Assembly (NCBI RefSeq): GCF_000152965.1
Contig: NZ_CH902583.1
Coordinates: forward strand, 3,415,694-3,479,693
Direction of reading: 5' to 3'
DNA length: 64,000 bases
From: Roseobacter sp. MED193
GTDB taxonomy: Bacteria; Pseudomonadota; Alphaproteobacteria; Rhodobacterales; Rhodobacteraceae
Part shown: positions 18,266 through 26,300 of the stretch, one piece after another
Position numbering within the stretch: the stretch's first letter is position 1
Layout: every line of letters starts with the position of its first letter
Notes under the pieces: model-generated
What the model saw: the letters and a program-made list of their open reading frames with translations, nothing else
What the model was told of the DNA's origin: nothing
Database searches by the model: none
Translations under genes and position numbers: made by a program

Positions 18266-18766
18266 CTAATTGAGGAAAACGATTGCAGCATTTAGGGCTG
18301 TCGCAAATCCCACCCAAGCGACATAGGGCACAAACAGCACGGCCAGAAGCCGGTCAGACTGCCATGCACGCCTTACGAAGAGCGAAATTGCGCCCAATAG
18401 CAGGAGGATGATTAGGAGGGCCAAGACCGGCATTTGAGCCGCAAAAAATGCCGGGGACCATAGAAAGTTCAACCCCATTTGCAGGCTCCAGAGCCCTCGC
18501 AAAACCGCCTGTTCTGGCTGTAGCCACAGGCGCCAACCGATATAGGCAATAGCCAGATATAGCAGGGTCCAGACCGGCCCAAATATCCAGTTTGGCGGAT
18601 TGAAAAAGGGTTTTTGCAAGGCGGCGTACCAATCGCCCGGCGCGGTTAGAATGCCGATCAATATCCCTCCGCCCATCACACCAATCAAGAACAGCAGCAA
18701 GGTGGTGAGTTGTTTCATTTGCATCCGACCTAGGTTGGGATTGGCACGTCGCCAAGTCAGTTTCAT
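18266..18766 (-). CDS. tspO: TspO/MBR family tryptophan-rich sensory membrane protein
   Basis: Membrane protein of up to 166 residues with five predicted helices and the family hallmarks KPFFNPPNWIFGPVWTLLY (after TM1) and NFLWSPAFFA. TspO proteins sit in the outer or inner membrane, bind tetrapyrroles, and in photosynthetic alphaproteobacteria modulate pigment and stress responses. The ATG at 18766 overlaps the upstream DUF393 stop as ATGA. ATG at 18724 or 18718 would place TM1 at once, as in known TspO proteins, and is a real alternative. It is the last gene of a gpx-DUF393-tspO operon. Confidence 0.9.
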   Translation of the reverse strand: MKLTWRRANPNLGRMQMKQLTTLLLFLIGVMGGGILIGILTAPGDWYAALQKPFFNPPNWIFGPVWTLLYLAIAYIGWRLWLQPEQAVLRGLWSLQMGLNFLWSPAFFAAQMPVLALLIILLLLGAISLFVRRAWQSDRLLAVLFVPYVAWVGFATALNAAIVFLN

Positions 18767-19167
18767 TTCTTACGCAGGATGCGGCGGTAGCCGCGCATGC
18801 AGCCTGCGATTAACGGCCGTATTGGTAGGAATAGGCGGTAAAACAGCTCAAGAAAACTGGCGATACCGGGTGTGTCCGCCAATATCGACACCCAACGCCA
18901 GGAGGGGAGAACACGCCAGACCTCAATGAAGCCTCGCGCGCCCGATGTCTGTCGCCCATCCGGTAGACGTACATGGAACCTTGCCAATGCCTGCGCCTGG
19001 GTAATCTCATTATCGCCGGAAAACCCCTCAGCGGAGACATCTACAAAGCACAGCGATTGGTTGCGATCTGCCCGTTTGTAGACCTCAATTTCGGTGGCGC
19101 ACAATGGGCAGGATCCGTCATAAAACACCGTGAGCTTTCGCGGGGGGAGCAGGGGATCTGTCATCAC
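18763..19167 (-). CDS. DUF393 / thiol-disulfide oxidoreductase DCC family protein
   Basis: The protein has 134 residues with the DCC-family start VFYDGSCPLCATEIEVYKR, whose CPLC is a thioredoxin-like CxxC. Family members are predicted thiol-disulfide oxidoreductases of largely unknown role. It overlaps both neighbours by 4 bp, so it is made together with a glutathione peroxidase and TspO, which suggests a redox-stress function. Confidence 0.9.
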   Translation of the reverse strand: MMTDPLLPPRKLTVFYDGSCPLCATEIEVYKRADRNQSLCFVDVSAEGFSGDNEITQAQALARFHVRLPDGRQTSGARGFIEVWRVLPSWRWVSILADTPGIASFLELFYRLFLPIRPLIAGCMRGYRRILRKK

Positions 19168-19685
19168 TGCAGAAGAGCTTCGATGTCACGCCGGATTTGA
19201 GAAGAGAGTGGCCTGGTGCTGGGACTGTAGGTTGCCACAAGTTCCCCCTCTGGACTGATCAGAACTTTGGTGAAATTCCACTTAGGGGCAAAACCAGTCT
19301 CCAGCATTAATGAATGGTAGAAGGGATGCGCCTGCGGCCCTGAGACTTTGGTGATGGCTGCCATGGGCAGATCAATTCCGAACTGCAGCTCGCAGAAATT
19401 CTTGACCTGTTCGTCCGTTGTCAGCTCTTGCCGGAAGTCGTTAGACGGAACCGCAACGACAATGAGTCCTTCGTCACGGTAATAGTCATAGAGGCTCTGA
19501 AGACCGCTGTATTGCTTTGTGAAGCCACATTTGGAAGCCGTATTCACAATCAGTATCGGCTGTCCTTGCCACTCTGACAGTGCCAGGCTCCCCCCATCAA
19601 TGGATGAAAATGGGGTTGCTAAATCCAAAGCTCGCACTTGATAACCCGCGAGAATGGACACCATCAAAACGAATATTCTACCCAT
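19164..19685 (-). CDS. Glutathione peroxidase (Cys-type), probably exported or membrane-anchored
   Basis: Starting at ATG 19685 (MGRIFVLMVSIL) after AAGGAG, the protein has 173 residues. The hydrophobic N-terminal segment is a likely signal peptide or anchor, unusual for this mostly cytoplasmic family. The peroxidatic Cys is in NTASKCGFTKQY. The Gln (VPSNDF/RQ block region) and Trp (KWNFTKVLI) of the catalytic set are present. It reduces peroxides with thiols, often thioredoxin rather than glutathione in Cys-type enzymes. First gene of the gpx-DUF393-tspO operon. Confidence 0.9.
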   Translation of the reverse strand: MGRIFVLMVSILAGYQVRALDLATPFSSIDGGSLALSEWQGQPILIVNTASKCGFTKQYSGLQSLYDYYRDEGLIVVAVPSNDFRQELTTDEQVKNFCELQFGIDLPMAAITKVSGPQAHPFYHSLMLETGFAPKWNFTKVLISPEGELVATYSPSTRPLSSQIRRDIEALLQ

Positions 19686-20033
19686 GTCGGCTTCTCCTTG
19701 TAGTAAGGCTACGCAGCCAAAGTGCGTTTGGATCACCTCGGCTTTCCCCACGTTCTGCGCAGACCTGCCAAGACGCCCCTCCCAAGATTGCAGCCCAGTG
19801 TTTGTGGGGCTCGCAGTGGAATGAGTTCTGCCCTTCGCCCGCTCTGGGGCTCTTGTGGGGCTGTCCTTTAGAAGAGGCGAAGCCGACTAAGGCTGGGCGT
19901 TCCCTTCCTGTCAGCGCCTCAGGTGTATCGGTTCTGGGCTTCCTTTGACCCAAAGCGGGCGGGTGCTGCAATGCAGGCGGCTGCGAAGCAGCATCCATCC
20001 AAGCAGAAAGATATCCGAGTTCTGGAACAGGGG
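19686..20033. other. Intergenic region between divergent gpx and Nudix operons
   Basis: About 350 bp between divergent operons. Short frames on the minus strand here are Pro/Arg/Gly-rich and lack start sites, and I do not regard them as genes. The region should hold the gpx promoter. The promoter for the Nudix operon is at its right edge. Confidence 0.5.
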
Positions 20034-20087
20034 TTGACCAACCTTTTACTTATATCTAAATAGGTAATAACTAAATAGGATATAACT
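20034..20087 (+). promoter_or_regulatory. Promoter with operator-like repeats in front of the NrtR-like gene
   Basis: A -35-like TTGACC (20034-20039) is followed after 17 bp by the AT-rich segment TAAATA. Overlapping this are a direct repeat CTAAATAGG at 20056-20064 and 20071-20079, and an imperfect inverted repeat ACTTATATC (20048-20056) / GATATAACT (20079-20087; 8 of 9 match). The right arm touches the start codon at 20088. Placement over promoter and start fits autorepression by the NrtR-like product. Confidence 0.6.
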
Positions 20088-20762
20088 ATGGCCAACCTTG
20101 ATGGATATGCAAAACCTAGTATCGCGATCGACCTTGCGATACTGACTGTTATTGACGGGGACCTACATGTGCTGCTGGTCGACCGTCCTGCAAAGAACGT
20201 AGCAGGTTGGGCGATGCCCGGTGGCTTTGTACACATTGACGAAGCGCTCGAAGATTGCGTTGAACGTGTGTTGAGCGAAAAGGTTGGCGCCAAACCCGTT
20301 CATTTCGAACAGCTTGCCACTTATGGCGCGCTTGACCGAGACCCACGTGGTCGCGTGATCAGCATCGTTTACCTCGCTCTTTGTCCAGCCGAGGTGTTGC
20401 GTGACGCAAATCTTGCAAAGATCAGCGTTGACTGGGAGGGCGAGACGGGCGGCCCAGCGGCGGCGCAGAGGAATGGCATTCCACTGCCCCTTGCCTTTGA
20501 TCACGCTTACATCCTCGGCGATGTAGTCAAGCGGTTGCGAGGCAAGCTGAATTATACGCCTGTTGGCTTTGCGCTGCTGGGGGAGCGTTTCACCCTGCGT
20601 GAAGTGCAACAAGTCCACGAGGCCATTCTGGGGACCCCGCTGAAGAAACCCCCTTTCCGACGTAAACTGCTGGATCGGGGGATGATCGTCCCAACGGGCG
20701 AGTTCGAGAGCGGCGGAGCATATCGCCCAGCCGAACTGTATGAAGTCAAGTCAAAGGAGTAA
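20088..20762 (+). CDS. Nudix-domain transcriptional regulator (NrtR-like, degenerate Nudix box)
   Basis: This 224-residue protein has an N-terminal Nudix fold (about 10-145) joined to a C-terminal winged helix (about 150-220, including FTLREVQQVHEAIL), the layout of NrtR regulators. The Nudix box starts correctly (Gly46, Glu52, Arg60, Gly67), but two of the three catalytic glutamates in the REUxEE core are replaced (Val61, Lys65; only Glu64 remains). It is therefore probably a sensor rather than a hydrolase. Known NrtR proteins bind ADP-ribose-type ligands and repress NAD metabolism genes. Operator-like repeats overlap its own promoter, and it heads an operon with an SPFH protein and a NAD-kinase-like protein. 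Confidence 0.88.
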   Translation: MANLDGYAKPSIAIDLAILTVIDGDLHVLLVDRPAKNVAGWAMPGGFVHIDEALEDCVERVLSEKVGAKPVHFEQLATYGALDRDPRGRVISIVYLALCPAEVLRDANLAKISVDWEGETGGPAAAQRNGIPLPLAFDHAYILGDVVKRLRGKLNYTPVGFALLGERFTLREVQQVHEAILGTPLKKPPFRRKLLDRGMIVPTGEFESGGAYRPAELYEVKSKE

Positions 20763-20767
20763 GGCCG

Positions 20768-21787
20768 ATGGCACAGATCAAACGCTATTTTATCGCTAAC
20801 CAACTGCGCGCTGAGGCATCGCAGCACATTCAGTATTTTCGCAAAGGGAGGCTTAGGAAATCAGGCAAAGGTTTGTCCTTTTGGTTTGATCCCAATGGTG
20901 CCTCTTTGACTGAAATTCCAATGAATGACCGCGAACTTATCTTTATGATCAAAGGACAGTCGTCTGATTATCAGGATTTGGCTGTCCAGGGATCGGTCAT
21001 TTGGCGAGTTGGCGATGCTGACAAGATTGCATCTCGTGTCGATTTTGGCATCGACATCAACAAAGGAGGGCGCCTGGGTAAGCCAGAGGAGCATATCAAA
21101 TCAGTTCTGACTGGGCTGGTCCGTGAGTTTGCTGACGACTACCTGAAAGACAAAGAGGTGCGGGATTTGCTCGAGGCCGGATTGTCGCCGATCCAAGCCG
21201 CGATTGCTGTGGGGTTTGACGCTGACCCAACCTTACAGGCTATGGGTTTAGAGGTGGTGAGCATTCGTGTTTCAGCCTTGTCTCCAAGTTCAGAGCTGTA
21301 CCGCGCCTTGCAGGCCCCAACCTTTGAAAGCCTGCAGCAAAAAGCGGACGAAGCGACTTTCTCGCGTCGTGCTTTGGCGGTGGATAAGGAACGGGCAATT
21401 GCCGAAAACGAGCTGCAAAATCAGATTGAGCTGGCATCGCGCCGTAAGGATTTGATTGCGCGTGAGGATGCCAACGCAAGGTCTGAGGCAGAAGCGAAGG
21501 CCGGAGCCAAACGTATCATGGTTGAAGCTGACAGCGCCGCCAAGATTATCGGTGCCGAAGCTGAAGCTAAGCGTATCCGTGCGGTGGAACAGGCCGCCGC
21601 CGACATGGAAAAGGCCCGCATGGACGCCATTGCGTCGGTCCCCGCTTCGGTCATGTTTGCCCTTGCTGCACAAGAATTCGCGGGCAAGCTGGAAAAGATC
21701 GATAGCTTGACCGTCAGCCCTGACATGCTGTCCGGGATGATCCAACAGGCCAAGGCGATAATGACATCGCCCGCGATGGAGACGTAA
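20768..21787 (+). CDS. SPFH/band-7 domain protein without a membrane anchor
   Basis: The protein has 339 residues and starts after AAGGAG, 5 bp from the previous stop. The N-terminal two-thirds is an SPFH (stomatin/prohibitin/flotillin) domain, seen in DYQDLAVQGSVIWRVGDADK and the following helical part. Residues about 200-290 are a long Ala/Glu/Lys-rich coiled coil (AEAKAGAKRIMVEADSAAK), as in flotillins, ending in a short Met/Ala tail. No transmembrane segment precedes the SPFH domain, so it may be soluble or peripheral. It should oligomerise into a ring or scaffold. Its role beside NAD-related proteins is unknown. Confidence 0.88.
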   Translation: MAQIKRYFIANQLRAEASQHIQYFRKGRLRKSGKGLSFWFDPNGASLTEIPMNDRELIFMIKGQSSDYQDLAVQGSVIWRVGDADKIASRVDFGIDINKGGRLGKPEEHIKSVLTGLVREFADDYLKDKEVRDLLEAGLSPIQAAIAVGFDADPTLQAMGLEVVSIRVSALSPSSELYRALQAPTFESLQQKADEATFSRRALAVDKERAIAENELQNQIELASRRKDLIAREDANARSEAEAKAGAKRIMVEADSAAKIIGAEAEAKRIRAVEQAAADMEKARMDAIASVPASVMFALAAQEFAGKLEKIDSLTVSPDMLSGMIQQAKAIMTSPAMET

Positions 21788-21788
21788 G

Positions 21789-22682
21789 ATGGGCAGCCTA
21801 AACCCGCGTGTTGTGCTTGTGTCCAGAGAGACAGAATATGCCGCCTTGTTGGCCAAGCACGGCACACGGGGGCAGGCTGAGTTCTTCCTGTCCTCCCGAG
21901 GCCAAAAAATGGCAGAACTGGATGAGCGGGAGGCGTTGCAATCCCGCGCCCTGGCTGCCGCAAAAGAAATTGTACCTGCTGATTGGTCCTTTGTTCATGT
22001 GCTCCGCCAGGATCTGAATCGCTTTCTGTTTCGCCCAGAAGATATTGTCGTACCTGTCGGCCAAGACGGGCTGGTTGCGAATATTGCCAAGTATTTGGAC
22101 GGTCAGCCCGTGATTGGGGTATCCCCTGATCCGGCCTCATCCGAGAATGTGTTGATCCGTCACGGAGTAGATCGTTTGCCGAAGTTACTCAAAGCCGCCG
22201 CGAACGCTGATATCGACATTCAGGCCCGTGCGATGGTCGAGGCCAACGCCGGTGATGGGCTAACATTGCTGGCTTTGAATGAAATATTCATCGGTCATCG
22301 CTCCCACCAGTCTGCCCGCTACGTTGTGCAAGTCGATGGTTCGGAAGAGTTCCAATCTTCCAGCGGAATGATCATTGCCACGGGCACCGGGCTGACGGGC
22401 TGGGCGAAATCCATTATGACCGCCACTCACCGCACCTTTGAAATTGCACCAGAAGAGCGTCGGGCTGCGTTCTTTGCGCGCGAACCCTGGCCAAGTCGGA
22501 CCAGTGGCTGTGACATTGCAGCGGGTGAAATCGCAGAACAAAGGCAGCTATCGGTACTGTCTCGGATGAACGAAGGTGGTGTGATCTTTGCGGATGGGAT
22601 TGAGCAGGATTTCCTGCCTTTCGATTGGGGCACCCAGGCGCAGATCGCATTGGCAGAGCGCCGATTGTCACTGGTTGTGTGA
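21789..22682 (+). CDS. NAD-kinase-fold protein (divergent NAD(+)/NADH kinase-like)
   Basis: This 297-residue protein starts one base after the SPFH stop with GGAG upstream. It shows the three NAD-kinase landmarks in order: a phosphate-binding loop VGQDGLVAN (91-94 GQDG instead of GGDG), NE at 164-165 (LNEIFIGHRSHQSARY) and the Gly/Thr-rich IIATGTGLTGW at 195-205 in place of TPTGSTAY. The N-terminal 80 residues (HGTRGQAEFFLSSRG) are not part of classical NAD kinases. It could phosphorylate NAD or a related nucleotide, or only bind it. Last gene of the three-gene operon. Confidence 0.8.
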   Translation: MGSLNPRVVLVSRETEYAALLAKHGTRGQAEFFLSSRGQKMAELDEREALQSRALAAAKEIVPADWSFVHVLRQDLNRFLFRPEDIVVPVGQDGLVANIAKYLDGQPVIGVSPDPASSENVLIRHGVDRLPKLLKAAANADIDIQARAMVEANAGDGLTLLALNEIFIGHRSHQSARYVVQVDGSEEFQSSSGMIIATGTGLTGWAKSIMTATHRTFEIAPEERRAAFFAREPWPSRTSGCDIAAGEIAEQRQLSVLSRMNEGGVIFADGIEQDFLPFDWGTQAQIALAERRLSLVV

Positions 22683-22812
22683 AAAGGCCCTCAATTGGTC
22701 CTAACGTTTCTTGGGCAGCAGTATTGGCACGGTGGGGTCAGACCTGAAGCTCAGGTTGGGCTGGTTGTCGCGGTTTTTGGATAGTGTGTTTGCGACGATG
22801 GGGTTCAACGGG

Positions 22813-25308
22813 TCAGGGCGCGGCAATCAACATCCGCATCATCGCCTCCGTAAAGGGCTTGGGTAGTTTCGCTGGCTGTGCAGCTGCCTCAAGTTCCTTT
22901 GGGACACGGTATATTTCGCGGGTCGACATCAAAGCCAACCGACAGGTTGGAAACAGGCTGTGTCCGAGTTGGAGCAGTTCCCAGCCCGAAGCCCCATTGT
23001 CCAGGTTCAGGTCGCTCAGCACGAGATCCAGCTCGCGCTGTCGGTGGAGTTGCGCGCGCCCCTCGTTGAAACTTTCTGCACGGATAACGTTAAAGCCCAA
23101 ACGCTCTAGGGTTTCTGATGCAGATGCCAGGTAGGCAGGGTCGTCATCAATCACCAAAGCCGTTCCTGGTGTCAGCGTCTTATCGGATTGGCTGGTATCC
23201 TCTGTCAGGGCGGGGAATGTGAGCGTCACGGTGGTGCCCCGATGCGGACCTTCTGTTTGAGAGCTGAGGGTGAGTTCGCCACCAGACTGATGAACAAAAC
23301 CGTCGACCATCGACAGACCCAGCCCTGTGCCGCTGCCATCGTTGCGATTGGAGTAAAATGGCTCCGTTGCCTGACGCAGTACCTCGGGTGTCATCCCAGA
23401 GCCATTGTCGCAGATAGAAAGCTTAGCGCCGACTTCACCTGTTACGCAGACGCGGATATGCCCCGTCTCACGGATCGCTTGGCCTGCATTGACGCAGAGA
23501 TTTAACACTGCGCTTTCCAACTGCCCCGGGTCTACTCTGGCAAGAACAGGTTCAGACGGAATTTCAAACTCCATCGACACCGCGCTTGGCACAGCGATTT
23601 CCAACAGATCCGCCATTCCCTCAATGAGCAATCCGATGTCCGTTACCTGTGGCTCCAGGTGTTGTTTGCGCGCAAAGGCCAACAGGCGCTCTGTCAAGGA
23701 CACCCCCAGATCAAGGGCCGACCGCAGGCGGGTATGAAGACGCCGGGCGTCGTCAGGGTCCGCGCTCTCCAAGAGATGCAAGTTTCCGGAAATGCTCGAC
23801 AGGATATTGCCAAAATCATGGGCGACTTCCCCAGAGACCTTTCCCAGCGCCTCGACCCGACGAATTTCTTCCAGCCGTTTCTCGACCCGTTTGCGTTCCG
23901 TGGTTTCAGACAGCAGCCAGACCTCTTCGCCATTGGGGAGAGGGGATCGTCGCAGTTCCAATACGTTGCCGGAGGGGTCGGCATATTCTTCAAATCCGCC
24001 ATGCTCACTGGCAGAGGTGCGGCGGGCGAAACCGGACTCTGCAATCAGATCCGAAACCCGCGCGCGGGTCCGGTCCTGCGCGGGGGGCAACCTCAAGAGC
24101 TCCCGCAGATTTTCGTTTTCGGCCTCGATCCACCCTTTGGAAGAGGCAATCGCCACGCCATCCTTGATGTTGCGAAACACCCGCGAAAACAGGGCGTTCT
24201 GATGACCGATCTGCCGGGTCCGGCGCTCCAACTTGCGGGCGCTTTCCCGGAACACATGAAAGGCTGCATAGAGCTGGCCGATTTCATCCTCGGAATTTGG
24301 CCCCCGCGGGGGCTCGGTGCTGTGGTTTCCGGCTGCAAGTCTGCGCATGGCCTGGGCAATGCGTTGCAGATTGCGCGCCACATAGCGTGACACATAGAGC
24401 GAAGAAGTGATCGCCACCAGCAAACTGGCGACGGTGAGGGCGAGAAAGGCGTTCTTGGCAACTTGCAAGTTGGTCGAGGTCTCTGCGCGGGCTTGGGACA
24501 GCCGGTCTTCTGCAAGTGCGACTTTGGTCTCGGCAAAGGTGCTGACGCGGCGCGCCTCCTGGCGGATACGAAACAGCGCATTTTCTGCATCAAGTCGGGC
24601 TGCCAGATCGCGGTGCTTTAGAACAAACAGGCCTTCGCCGCGTTGGGCTGTTTGCTCGATCTCGCTTAACGTCGTTGCGTGCACGGGCCAGAGTTGCGGG
24701 ATCAAGGCTTCGCGCTGCGTTGTGTAGCGTCGGCTGAATTCTCCCAGCTCGATCAGCGCATTGGCTCGCCCTGCGCCAATTGCGCTTGTCGTGAGTTGTT
24801 GCAACCCCGACCATACCTGCCGTTCAGCCAATGGTAAGCTGGTGTCCGCGGTGAACCGCCTCACCCGTTGATTGAGCCGCACCATGTCACGGTCAATTGC
24901 GTCCAACGCAGCCTGCCGCGCGGTCTGAGGTTCCAATGCTGCCGTCAGATCATCAATGGCAAATCGCAACCGCGCCACCGGTAGGTCCAAAACCGGGTCA
25001 TCAGCTGAAAGGGCCTCGATCCGGTCCAGGTTATCCAAAACCTTGGCCTTTTCCTGCTCCAGCTGGAACGGCGGGAAGAGCGCATACAAGAACGGAGCCG
25101 ATGTTGCCAGATCAGCAGATTCCCGCGAAAGATCCAAGGCTTCTGAAACTTCAGCCAGCGTTTCCTTGTGCAGCACGTTCATCCAAAGCTCAGTCCGGTT
25201 CAACACAAGCAAGCCAATCATGCTGACTAACAGGATGAGACCAAACAAAACGGCAATCGCCGCTGAGAGGCGAAACCGTACACTCAGGTTTGACAGCAGA
25301 GCCATCAT
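22813..25308 (-). CDS. Membrane hybrid sensor histidine kinase
   Basis: The protein has 831 residues. TM1 is at about 14-36, followed by a long helical periplasmic sensor region (about 37-285), TM2 at about 286-306 and HAMP at about 307-360. A PAS-like segment covers about 370-470. The HisKA domain has phospho-acceptor His497 (EVAHDFGNIL). The HATPase domain has DNGSGM and GTGLGLSMV, and the C-terminal receiver has Asp766 (SDLNLD). Layout and sensor length resemble TorS/NarX-type kinases. It starts 4 bp inside the response-regulator gene, so the pair is one unit. That unit is divergent from phnD and probably controls it. Confidence 0.92.
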   Translation of the reverse strand: MMALLSNLSVRFRLSAAIAVLFGLILLVSMIGLLVLNRTELWMNVLHKETLAEVSEALDLSRESADLATSAPFLYALFPPFQLEQEKAKVLDNLDRIEALSADDPVLDLPVARLRFAIDDLTAALEPQTARQAALDAIDRDMVRLNQRVRRFTADTSLPLAERQVWSGLQQLTTSAIGAGRANALIELGEFSRRYTTQREALIPQLWPVHATTLSEIEQTAQRGEGLFVLKHRDLAARLDAENALFRIRQEARRVSTFAETKVALAEDRLSQARAETSTNLQVAKNAFLALTVASLLVAITSSLYVSRYVARNLQRIAQAMRRLAAGNHSTEPPRGPNSEDEIGQLYAAFHVFRESARKLERRTRQIGHQNALFSRVFRNIKDGVAIASSKGWIEAENENLRELLRLPPAQDRTRARVSDLIAESGFARRTSASEHGGFEEYADPSGNVLELRRSPLPNGEEVWLLSETTERKRVEKRLEEIRRVEALGKVSGEVAHDFGNILSSISGNLHLLESADPDDARRLHTRLRSALDLGVSLTERLLAFARKQHLEPQVTDIGLLIEGMADLLEIAVPSAVSMEFEIPSEPVLARVDPGQLESAVLNLCVNAGQAIRETGHIRVCVTGEVGAKLSICDNGSGMTPEVLRQATEPFYSNRNDGSGTGLGLSMVDGFVHQSGGELTLSSQTEGPHRGTTVTLTFPALTEDTSQSDKTLTPGTALVIDDDPAYLASASETLERLGFNVIRAESFNEGRAQLHRQRELDLVLSDLNLDNGASGWELLQLGHSLFPTCRLALMSTREIYRVPKELEAAAQPAKLPKPFTEAMMRMLIAAP

Positions 25309-26027
25309 GAGCCGTTTTCTGAAAGGTGGAAGATATAGCCCTGCGCGCGGCGCGTTTGCAGATGCACGGGCTTGGAGGCGACGGGTTCAATTTTGCGGCG
25401 CAGGCGCAGGATCAATACGTCGATAGTGCGATCCACATAGCGTTGCATATCAGAGCCCAGCTCTTCCAATAGTTCGGGGCGCGGGATAACTCGATTGGGA
25501 TTGCGGGCGAAATATTCCAGCAGGCGATACTCCGCATTGGTCAGGGGGATCTCTTCACCCTCAGCATCCAACAGGCGACGGGTCTGGATATCGATGCGTT
25601 TGTTGCCAAAGGTAATGCCGTGACCAGAGATCGCACCGGGTTTTGAGGCCCCGTGCCCATAGCGACGCAGCACCGCGCGGATCCGCGCCACCAATTCACG
25701 GGGATTGAAAGGTTTGATCAGATAGTCATCCGCCCCGGTTTCCAGACCGATAATTTTATCGATCTCATCGCCAACGCCCGTCAACATCACAATTGGGATC
25801 TCGTAGCGTTCGCGAATGTGGATCGCCAGGGTCAGCCCAGACTCTCCGCGCAGGCGCAGATCGATCAATGCCAAATCCACTGGTGGTGGGTCGCCTAGGG
25901 CCATGAAAGACCGGATGTCAGGACAGCATAGGGCCGCGAACCCGCTTTCGCGCATCAAAGCGGAGAGGGTCGTGCGCACGCTTTCATCGTCGTCCACAAT
26001 GGCAATGAGCGGCTCAGCTTTGCTCAT
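25305..26027 (-). CDS. OmpR-family response regulator
   Basis: The protein has 240 residues. The receiver domain has the acidic pocket DDD at 12-14, phospho-acceptor Asp56 (LALIDLRLRGESG) and Lys105. The C-terminal winged helix covers about 135-235 (LTNAEYRLLEYFARNPNRVI, then RTIDVLILRLRRKIE). It is translationally coupled to the hybrid kinase gene and transcribed away from phnD. OmpR proteins bind tandem direct repeats, and two pairs of direct repeats lie in the gap to phnD. Confidence 0.94.
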   Translation of the reverse strand: MSKAEPLIAIVDDDESVRTTLSALMRESGFAALCCPDIRSFMALGDPPPVDLALIDLRLRGESGLTLAIHIRERYEIPIVMLTGVGDEIDKIIGLETGADDYLIKPFNPRELVARIRAVLRRYGHGASKPGAISGHGITFGNKRIDIQTRRLLDAEGEEIPLTNAEYRLLEYFARNPNRVIPRPELLEELGSDMQRYVDRTIDVLILRLRRKIEPVASKPVHLQTRRAQGYIFHLSENGS

Positions 26028-26096
26028 CTGCAGGGCACCCTTTTCCTAAGTATTCCGGCATCGTCCCAGGGCATCCCAATGCCTAGGGTGTCGAAT

Positions 26097-26202
26097 ATGC
26101 CAGATTCAATGGCGCAGACCATGCCAGATTCTGGATCCATGCAACCGGGTTTGTAATATTGTTAACATTAAACTTGCTTTTCGTCTGTTCCGTTAACAGA
26201 CG
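26097..26202. promoter_or_regulatory. Repeat-rich divergent control region between response regulator and phnD
   Basis: An 11-bp direct repeat ATGCCAGATTC lies at 26097-26107 and 26121-26131. GTTAACA occurs at 26161-26167 and 26192-26198, 31 bp apart, about three helical turns. A perfect inverted repeat CGTCTGTT (26182-26189) / AACAGACG (26195-26202) has a 5-nt centre. These are candidate binding sites for the OmpR-type regulator. No PhoB-box pair is evident. Confidence 0.5.
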
Positions 26203-26300
26203 CGGACTCGCTTCCGCGTGCTGTGGGCTCCTACCTTGGGCGGGTCAGCGCATTGCCCTTGGAGGAACATCATGGGGCATGTGTGAAAAGGGAGGAAACC

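Noticed and set aside
17893-18295. Short plus-strand frames of 60-73 codons near tspO
   Set aside because: They overlap each other, lack start signals and encode nothing recognisable.
19752-20033. Short Pro/Gly/Arg-rich minus-strand frames upstream of the Nudix operon
   Set aside because: There is no ribosome site, no family similarity and no conserved-looking start; it is more likely a promoter region.
26161-26202. Pho box upstream of phnD
   Set aside because: CTGTTCCGTTAACAG is an inverted repeat, not two CTGTCAT-like direct repeats with 11-bp periodicity.
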